A DNA stretch of 50,292 nt, taken from Bacteroidales bacterium. Lineage in GTDB: Bacteria > Bacteroidota > Bacteroidia > Bacteroidales > Lentimicrobiaceae. Under the pieces are notes generated by a model that worked only from the letters and a program-made list of their open reading frames with translations, searched no databases and was not told where the DNA came from. Both the position numbers and the translations under genes were made by a program. The stretch is taken from positions 5,515-55,806 of the forward strand of contig JALHHH010000043.1 in the NCBI GenBank assembly GCA_022837485.1, in the 5' to 3' direction. Below are positions 44,473-50,292 of this stretch, one piece after another. Position 1 is the stretch's first letter. Each line of letters starts with the position of its first letter.

Positions 44473-46389
44473 ATGAAAAAAGCTATTTACCTCCTCTTTC
44501 CGGCCTTAGCCGTTTTGATGACAGCTTGCGTAAACAAAGGAGACAAAGAAACCCTAACCACCCCGCCTGCCTGGGCAGCCGAAGTAATATGGTACCAGAT
44601 TTTCGTGGAACGCTTTAACAACGGCGATCCATCAAACGACCCGACCCTGGAGAGCATCTCAACCCCTACCGCATCATTTCCCGTTCCGGATGACTGGAGC
44701 ATCACACCCTGGACTTCCGACTGGTACAAACAGGAACCATGGGCTGCGAAAACGGGGCGGGAACTGCGCGAAACCTTGCAGCACCGCCGCTATGGAGGCG
44801 ACCTGCAGGGTATTCTCGACAAGCTTGATTACCTCGAAGAACTTGGAATCACGGCTATCTATCTGAATCCGATAAATGACGCTCCCTCCCTGCACAAATT
44901 TGATGCCCGGAACTACCACCATATCGACATAAACTTCGGACCCGACCCCGAAGGCGACCTTACTATTATGGCGACCGAAGATCCCGCGGATCCCTCTACC
45001 TGGAAATGGACATCGGCCGATAAGCTCTTCCTGAAACTTATTGATGAACTGCACAAAAGGGGAATAAAGGTAATCGTGGATTATTCATGGAATCATACCG
45101 GAGTGTTGTTCTGGGCCTGGAAGGATCTGGTAAAGAAACAGGAAGAATCCGATTACAGCAATTGGTATGAAATCACCTCATGGGATAATCCTTCAACAAA
45201 AGAAAACGAATTTTCCTACAAAGGCTGGCTGAATATAATGAGTCTGCCCGAGCTCAGAAAAACCGGAGTAACTACCGAACGCATCAATGGAAGGCCTTAC
45301 GAAGGCAATATAAATGAATATGCCAGGGAGCACATTTTCAACGTTACAAGGAGATGGTTGGCCCCCGACGGCAATGTGTCGAAGGGAATCGACGGATTCA
45401 GGCTCGATGTTGCCGATCAGATACCTATGGGTTTCTGGAAAGAATACCATACGTATGTCAAATCCATCAATCCTCTGGCCTACCTTGTTGGTGAAATATG
45501 GTGGGAAACCTGGCCCCACGATTTTATGGATCCGGCTCCGTATGCCAACGATTCCGTGTTTGATGCAGTAATGTTTTACCATGCATACCGTCCGGCCAGG
45601 GGATTCTTTGCCAATGGTGAGCCAACCTTCGATGCCGCTGCATTTGCTCAATCGCTTCAATATGAATGGGACAGACTTGGGGAACCTTTCCGCTACGGAA
45701 TGATGAACGTAAATGCCACGCACGACACTCCAAGACTGCTGTCGTGCTTTGCCAACAAAGGAAGATACAAGTATCATGCATCCCCTTACGAGGATACTGC
45801 ATACATCAGCGGCCGTCCGGATGAAGATACGTATAACAGGGTCAGGATGTACCTGGCGCATCAGTTTACCAGCATCGGTGCACCGGGAATATGGAACGGC
45901 GATGAATTCGGCATGTGGGGAGGCGACGACCCCGATGAGCGCAAACCATTATGGTGGAAGGAATTTGACTTCGATGATGAAACCCGGACCAACATTCAGC
46001 CCGGAACAAAATCTTTCGACCGCGTTGGTTTTAACCAGGACCACTTCGACTATTACCGCAAGCTCATCCGGATGAGGAAAGAAAATCCGGTTCTCATTCA
46101 TGGAAAACTGGACTGGCTCGCAGCAGATGGCAACTTTCTGGCATACAAGCGCTATGATAATAACAGCCTGATTGTGGCTGCATTTAATACCGGTTCCGGA
46201 ACCGGGCAACTGGAGCTCCCATTCGACGGAATATGGATAGATCTTCTCAATGGAGCCGAATACCGTGGATCCAGCATAAATGCGATGCCGTTACAAACTT
46301 TTATACTGAAATTGACGGAGAATACATTCCTTTTTACTAAATGTAATTTCGGAATTAAAAGATCACATCGTAATGATTCTGTTGCATAA
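44473..46389 (+). CDS. GH13 alpha-amylase-family lipoprotein (neopullulanase/cyclomaltodextrinase-like)
   Basis: 638 residues. Lipobox LMTAC, so exported and lipid-anchored, perhaps surface exposed. GH13 barrel: IYLNPINDAPSLHKFDARNY, catalytic nucleophile D312 in GFRLDVADQIP, acid/base E341 in LVGEIWW, transition-state D418 in NATHDTPR. A beta-sandwich domain C ends near LQTFILKL; 25 extra residues (NTFLFTKCNFGIKRSHR...) follow and look unlike a normal family end. It would cut alpha-1,4 or alpha-1,6 bonds in starch or pullulan. It is 50 bases after the regulator gene. Confidence 0.92.
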   Translation: MKKAIYLLFPALAVLMTACVNKGDKETLTTPPAWAAEVIWYQIFVERFNNGDPSNDPTLESISTPTASFPVPDDWSITPWTSDWYKQEPWAAKTGRELRETLQHRRYGGDLQGILDKLDYLEELGITAIYLNPINDAPSLHKFDARNYHHIDINFGPDPEGDLTIMATEDPADPSTWKWTSADKLFLKLIDELHKRGIKVIVDYSWNHTGVLFWAWKDLVKKQEESDYSNWYEITSWDNPSTKENEFSYKGWLNIMSLPELRKTGVTTERINGRPYEGNINEYAREHIFNVTRRWLAPDGNVSKGIDGFRLDVADQIPMGFWKEYHTYVKSINPLAYLVGEIWWETWPHDFMDPAPYANDSVFDAVMFYHAYRPARGFFANGEPTFDAAAFAQSLQYEWDRLGEPFRYGMMNVNATHDTPRLLSCFANKGRYKYHASPYEDTAYISGRPDEDTYNRVRMYLAHQFTSIGAPGIWNGDEFGMWGGDDPDERKPLWWKEFDFDDETRTNIQPGTKSFDRVGFNQDHFDYYRKLIRMRKENPVLIHGKLDWLAADGNFLAYKRYDNNSLIVAAFNTGSGTGQLELPFDGIWIDLLNGAEYRGSSINAMPLQTFILKLTENTFLFTKCNFGIKRSHRNDSVA

Positions 46390-46629
46390 ACAATTTTTCT
46401 CTACGAACAATTCAGGATAAGATCGTTGCTATGCATAAGAATTTTAAAAGGAAGCTTCCGACGAATTTCTGCTAAAAGTGTACGTTTGATAAAAAAACAC
46501 AGGCGTTTGTACATTTGCCCACATTTGCTACTGGCTATTCCTGATATTTGTCCGAGGTTAGATTGAATCTGACCCTGAACTCCGGGCATCCCGGCCCCTG
46601 AGTTCCATTATTCCCTCCTTTCATGTCGT

Positions 46630-46659
46630 AAAAAACCTGCTCATCCCGGCAGGTTTTTT
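46630..46659. terminator. Bidirectional terminator after GH13 gene
   Basis: Stem AAAAAACCTGC / GCAGGTTTTTT with an 8-base loop; T-run on both strands. It lies about 240 bases past the GH13 stop. Confidence 0.85.
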
Positions 46660-46778
46660 ATTTTCAGCAAAGAGTTAGTACCAGCGCCTGATAATGAATA
46701 AATAACAGACACATGACAAAAAAACGATTATTCCTCCACGATTCTAAAAAAATCCGTTTTCGTCCCGTTCGGGGATAC

Positions 46779-46806
46779 AAAAAGGGCGATCCTTCCGAAT
46801 CGCCCT
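46779..46806 (-). terminator. Terminator of the MFS gene
   Basis: 8-bp stem AGGGCGAT / ATCGCCCT, then a run of five T on the minus strand, 30 bases after the MFS stop. Confidence 0.85.
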
Positions 46807-46836
46807 GAGACAACTATCGTTCAAATCTATTATCGC

Positions 46837-48237
46837 TTACCTCTTGTTTGGCAGCTCAAGTCCGTATCCCTTGCTCTTATCTATTGCTTTTAGCACAAAA
46901 CCAAGAATGAAAGCCAGCACACCGAATCCGGCAAAGATCAGCTCCGGAACCGTGTAATCGTACTTTACCCCTTCGATGCCTGCGGCAATTTGCTCGGAAA
47001 CTCCGGGATTTGAAGCCGAAAGAGCCCATCCTATGAGAATCGGAACGGCAAGGAGTCCGATATTCTGAATCCAGAAAATAGCTCCATAAGCGGAACCCAG
47101 GTAACGGTCTTCCACAATTTTAGGCAGAGAAGGCCACATGGAAGCGGGTACCAGTGAGAATGCCGTACCAAGAATAACGATGGTAAATATTGCGGTAACT
47201 TTACTAAAGCTATCGGCCGGTACCAGGGCGAAAATCAGGTGAGATATCGTTAGCAGGATAGCACCATAAATCATCATGGTAGCACCTTTACCCTTCACAT
47301 CCAGAAAATATCCCATAAACGGAGTAAGAATCATAGCTCCAATCGGGAAATAGGAAACGTAAGCCGCTGCCGTTTTAATATCCACGCTCAGTTTGGATGC
47401 CAGCATATCGGTTGCAAACTTCTGAAAGGGAAATATTGCTGAATAAAACAAAACGCAAAGACCGGCAATGGCAAGGAATCCGGGATTTGAGAAAATCTTG
47501 CCGAGGTCACTGATCTTAAATTCATCTTCGGGATTCGTGGAACCTGCAGAAACACCCATCTGTTTGTCAAGCTTCCGATCCATAAAGGTATAGATGAAAA
47601 AGAAGATAAATCCTATGCAGAGGAAGGCAAGGCCCCATAGAACCGAATTGGAAACTCCGCCGTTTTCGGCAAAGATGGGTGTAAGCCTGAAAACTGCAAA
47701 AACACCGAGACGGGCAATGGCCATTTCGAGACCCATTGCAAGAGCCATTTCTTTTCCTTTAAACCACTTTACAATGGTTTTTGAAACGGTAATACCAGCC
47801 ATTTCAACTCCAATTCCAAAAATTGCAAATCCAAAGAATGCCAGTTTTGCACTCGAAGGGACCCAGGTAATAAACGTTCCCAGCCAGTTGGAAAGACCGG
47901 TTTCAGTGAATCCGGGCGTAAGAGCGTAATATTTTATGGCAGCACCAAGCACCATAGTAAGTCCTGCAGTGATAATGGTAAAGCGAATGCCCATTTTATC
48001 GAGGATGATGCCCGAAAAAATCAGGAAGAAGGCAAAAACATTCAGGAAGAATTCAGACCCGCCAAGCATTCCGAAAACTTCGGGAGTCCACTTGTAATCG
48101 GTTTCAAGCAAGTTTTGCAGTGGAGCAACAACGTCTACAAAAAAGTAGGCAAAGAACATGGTTGAAGCAATAAGTGCCAGCGCTATCCACCTGGCTGTCT
48201 TCGACTCATTAAGCAAAATCACGGCTTTCTCTTTCAT
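46837..48237 (-). CDS. Major facilitator superfamily transporter
   Basis: 466 residues with twelve hydrophobic segments and a central charged loop (DRKLDKQMGVSAGSTNPEDE). The MFS motif A equivalent after helix 2 reads GIILDKMGIRFT and again after helix 8 GYFLDVKGKGAT. Substrate cannot be read; sequence feel is closer to the MFSD1-like group than to known maltose porters. Separate from the sus genes by two terminators, so a role in sugar uptake is possible but not shown. Confidence 0.85.
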   Translation of the reverse strand: MKEKAVILLNESKTARWIALALIASTMFFAYFFVDVVAPLQNLLETDYKWTPEVFGMLGGSEFFLNVFAFFLIFSGIILDKMGIRFTIITAGLTMVLGAAIKYYALTPGFTETGLSNWLGTFITWVPSSAKLAFFGFAIFGIGVEMAGITVSKTIVKWFKGKEMALAMGLEMAIARLGVFAVFRLTPIFAENGGVSNSVLWGLAFLCIGFIFFFIYTFMDRKLDKQMGVSAGSTNPEDEFKISDLGKIFSNPGFLAIAGLCVLFYSAIFPFQKFATDMLASKLSVDIKTAAAYVSYFPIGAMILTPFMGYFLDVKGKGATMMIYGAILLTISHLIFALVPADSFSKVTAIFTIVILGTAFSLVPASMWPSLPKIVEDRYLGSAYGAIFWIQNIGLLAVPILIGWALSASNPGVSEQIAAGIEGVKYDYTVPELIFAGFGVLAFILGFVLKAIDKSKGYGLELPNKR

Positions 48238-48493
48238 ACATTAAAGTTTAAGTATTTCGATTAGAATTCAAGGCGAGAAATTCCCGTTAAGGGCGGGTAA
48301 ATGTATGTAAATTTTTTGTGCAATGTCCACCATAAATCCAAATGATTATTTCGGCAGTAAATCAGACAAATTTTCCCGGAGCTAAGCCCTGGCGAGCCAA
48401 TATTTATGAATACAATTACCATTAAAACGGAAATCCCGTATAATACTCAGGCAAACTTTACAATGATTTAACACCGGATATGCACAGTTATTG

Positions 48494-48501
48494 TAATTTT
48501 G
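48494..48501 (+). promoter_or_regulatory. -7 box TAATTTTG before the phosphatase gene
   Basis: Exact TAnnTTTG. Transcription would start near 48508, which leaves almost no leader for an ATG at 48516 and favours the one at 48528. Confidence 0.5.
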
Positions 48502-48527
48502 CCGGATAAGAACGAATGAATATACCG

Positions 48528-49625
48528 ATGAAAAATAACTCTTTTCTGTCTGCAGCTCTGATACTGATTTTGACTTTTACGATATCGCTTCCGGTTTTGG
48601 CAGGCGGCGGAAAAGTAAAAAAAACAAAAACCCCAAAAAACGTAATCCTGCTGATCGGCGATGGCATGGGACTGGCACAGGTATATGCTGCATATACTGC
48701 TTCATGTGGCAATCTGAACATTACCACCATCGACCAGATTGCCTTGGTAAAAACTAATTCAGCAAGCGATTATATCACAGATTCGGGAGCCGGCGGAACC
48801 GCTATTGCCTGCGGAGAAAAGACCACCAACGGCATGATCGGGATAACACCTGAAAAAGTACCGCTGACAAGTATCCTGAAGCATGCATCAGCACGCAGGC
48901 TTTCCACAGGAATTGTTTCCACCTGCGATGTAACGCATGCAACACCCGCCTCATTCGTTGCCTCGGCTGAAAGCAGAAAAATGACAGAAAAAATTGCATA
49001 TCAGTATCATACCAGTGGAATCGATGTGTTTATAGGAGGAGGAAGCGATCATTTTATCCGCCGCAGCGACAATCTTAACTTATTCGACAGCCTGCAAAAC
49101 AGAAACTTTAAGGTGGTACAAACCATACCTGCCATGATGGAGGTAAAGAGCGGAAAAATGGCAGCATTGCTCTATCCGGAGCACCCACCGAAAATTTCGG
49201 AAGGCCGCGGTGATATGCTAAGCCTGTCGACCGACAAAGCGATTAGCCTGCTTTCGCAGAATAAGAAAGGATTTTTTCTGATGATTGAAGGGAGTCAGAT
49301 TGACTGGGGAGGACACGACAACGATTTCGAATATGTTGTAAATGAAGTTCTGGATTTTGACAGAGCTGTAGGAATTGCGCTGGATTTCGCCAAAAAAAAC
49401 GGAGAAACCCTGGTGATTGTTACCGCCGACCATGAAACCGGCGGACTCGCAAATCTGGAAGGCAACTTTACCACCGGACATGCCGGCGGCAAGTTTATTA
49501 CCGATAATCATTCGGGAATTCCCGTTCCTTTGTTTGCTTACGGCCCCGGATCGCATCTGTTTAAAGGCCTGATAGAAAATACTGAAATTTTCGTCCTCGC
49601 AATGCAAGCTCTTGGACTCAATTAA
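48528..49625 (+). CDS. Alkaline phosphatase
   Basis: 365 residues from the ATG at 48528 (an in-frame ATG at 48516 is the alternative). Signal peptide SFLSAALILILTFTISLPVLA. Motifs: ILLIGDGMG with metal-binding Asp, nucleophile S86 in ITDSGAGGTA, HATPASF, EGSQIDWGGHDND, VTADHETGG, and the final TGHAGG with zinc-binding His. It releases phosphate from monoesters in the periplasm. Shorter than E. coli PhoA, as many Bacteroidota enzymes are. Monocistronic. Confidence 0.93.
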   Translation: MKNNSFLSAALILILTFTISLPVLAGGGKVKKTKTPKNVILLIGDGMGLAQVYAAYTASCGNLNITTIDQIALVKTNSASDYITDSGAGGTAIACGEKTTNGMIGITPEKVPLTSILKHASARRLSTGIVSTCDVTHATPASFVASAESRKMTEKIAYQYHTSGIDVFIGGGSDHFIRRSDNLNLFDSLQNRNFKVVQTIPAMMEVKSGKMAALLYPEHPPKISEGRGDMLSLSTDKAISLLSQNKKGFFLMIEGSQIDWGGHDNDFEYVVNEVLDFDRAVGIALDFAKKNGETLVIVTADHETGGLANLEGNFTTGHAGGKFITDNHSGIPVPLFAYGPGSHLFKGLIENTEIFVLAMQALGLN

Positions 49626-49714
49626 TGACAGATGTGCCTTCCTGCTCACAGCGCTGCTGGACTTGAATAATGAGTCAAGAAATAGAGTTTTCAGGACAGT
49701 ATCTATAGTTAATG

Positions 49715-49722
49715 TACCTTCG
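49715..49722 (+). promoter_or_regulatory. Probable -7 box TACCTTCG
   Basis: One mismatch from TAnnTTTG, 37 bases before the ATG at 49760. Confidence 0.35.
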
Positions 49723-49759
49723 GCATTGCTTGCATTGCCCGGAAATTAAAAACAAACGT

Positions 49760-50292
49760 ATGATTATTGTAACCGGAGCAGCAGGATTTATCGGCAGTTG
49801 TCTGATCTCCTCACTGCTTGAAAATGGTAGAAAAGACATTGTTGCCGTGGATGATTTTACGGTAAAAGCCAAGGCAGGAAACCTGGAAGGCAAACCTGTT
49901 GAAGCCTTTGTGCATCGCGACGACTTTATCCGCTGGCTCCCCGGCAATGCTTCGCAAATTGAATTTATCTTTCACATCGGAGCACGAACCGATACTACAG
50001 AATTTGACGAACGAATCTTTGAAAGGCTGAATACAGGGTATACCCGCCAGGTATGGGAAGCCTGCAGCCGTCACGGTATACCCCTGGTATACGCTTCATC
50101 GGCAGCTACTTACGGACTCGGAGAGTACGGCTACACCGACAATCACGAGGTGGTGGAAATGCTTAAACCCCTGAATCCATACGGAGTTTCCAAGAACGAA
50201 TTTGACAAGTGGGCTTTGAAGCAGCCGGTGCAGCCTCCGTTCTGGGCCGGCATGAAGTTTTTCAACGTATACGGTCCCAATGAATACCACAA
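49760..50292 (+). CDS. hldD: ADP-L-glycero-D-manno-heptose 6-epimerase (partial, cut by window edge)
   Basis: 177 codons are present; the frame is open to the last base. I read it from the ATG at 49760. NAD(P)-binding IIVTGAAGFIGS at the start, HIGARTDTTEFD in the middle, YASSAATYG, the Tyr-x-x-x-Lys pair in NPYGVSKNEFD, and FNVYGPNEYH, which is characteristic of the family. It makes the heptose precursor for lipopolysaccharide core. Confidence 0.93.
   Translation, partial: MIIVTGAAGFIGSCLISSLLENGRKDIVAVDDFTVKAKAGNLEGKPVEAFVHRDDFIRWLPGNASQIEFIFHIGARTDTTEFDERIFERLNTGYTRQVWEACSRHGIPLVYASSAATYGLGEYGYTDNHEVVEMLKPLNPYGVSKNEFDKWALKQPVQPPFWAGMKFFNVYGPNEYH

Larger units (their letters stand above)
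46390..46836. other. Intergenic region with two terminators
   Basis: 447 bases between convergent genes. It holds the hairpins at 46630-46659 and 46779-46806. A 62-codon minus-strand frame (46401-46589) is not supported as a gene. Confidence 0.6.

Noticed and set aside
46401..46589. 62-codon minus-strand frame after the GH13 gene
   Set aside because: No recognisable features; sits in an intergenic space between terminators.

Overview
The window comes from a member of the Bacteroidota, most likely Bacteroidales/Marinilabiliales-like. Evidence: a SusC/SusD/SusE starch-uptake locus, several TAnnTTTG promoter boxes (the Bacteroidota -7 element), a DUF5723 outer-membrane protein, a bTHX ribosomal protein with a Lys/Pro/Ala tail, and a Bacteroidota-style tyrosine recombinase. 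Assignments rest on reading the sequence by eye; no database search was possible.

Left part (1-19.4 kb) is accessory. A RecD-like helicase cut by the left edge (minus strand) and an M48 peptidase with a TerB-like tail precede a visibly AT-rich block (about 3.67-13.12 kb). This block holds a tightly coupled type III-D-like CRISPR effector operon: small Cas10 with GGDD but no HD domain, single Cas7, Csx10 (Cas5) with a helical Cas11-like tail, double Cas7, Csx19, and a large TIGR03986-type Cas7 with an insertion. One base after it comes a one-helix membrane protein with a SAVED/CARF-like domain, then a small Csx20-like protein (candidate ring nuclease), then a two-helix membrane protein of unknown function. 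I see no cas1, cas2, cas6, HD nuclease, Csm6 or CRISPR array. The set reads as a cyclic-oligoadenylate signalling system with a membrane effector that must take guides from elsewhere. It is the most interesting part of the window.

From 13.3 to 19.4 kb the composition returns to that of the flanks: two small proteins (one TerB-like), an unknown 269-aa protein in an apparent operon with a second RecD-like helicase paralogous to the one at the left edge, an IS3-family transposase remnant, about 1 kb of AT-rich DNA without a convincing gene, and an integrase lying just downstream of tRNA-His(GTG), a usual insertion target.

From 19.5 to 36.2 kb is mainly housekeeping DNA: AIM24-family protein, oligopeptide-type ABC permease, DUF5723 protein, membrane protein plus rhomboid protease, YqgE, the murL-murD2 pair (alternative route to D-glutamate in peptidoglycan), bTHX, a TPR protein, fmt, HU, a 3-methyladenine DNA glycosylase, RecQ, shikimate kinase and an RlmD-type rRNA methyltransferase.

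From 36.2 to 50.3 kb lies a starch/maltodextrin locus: susC-susD-susE on the minus strand with a terminator, divergent from a LacI-type regulator followed by a GH13 lipoprotein. A perfect 14-bp palindrome in the divergent region is a likely operator. SusD carries an inserted pair of carbohydrate-binding-like modules. An MFS transporter, an alkaline phosphatase and the start of an ADP-heptose epimerase gene close the window.
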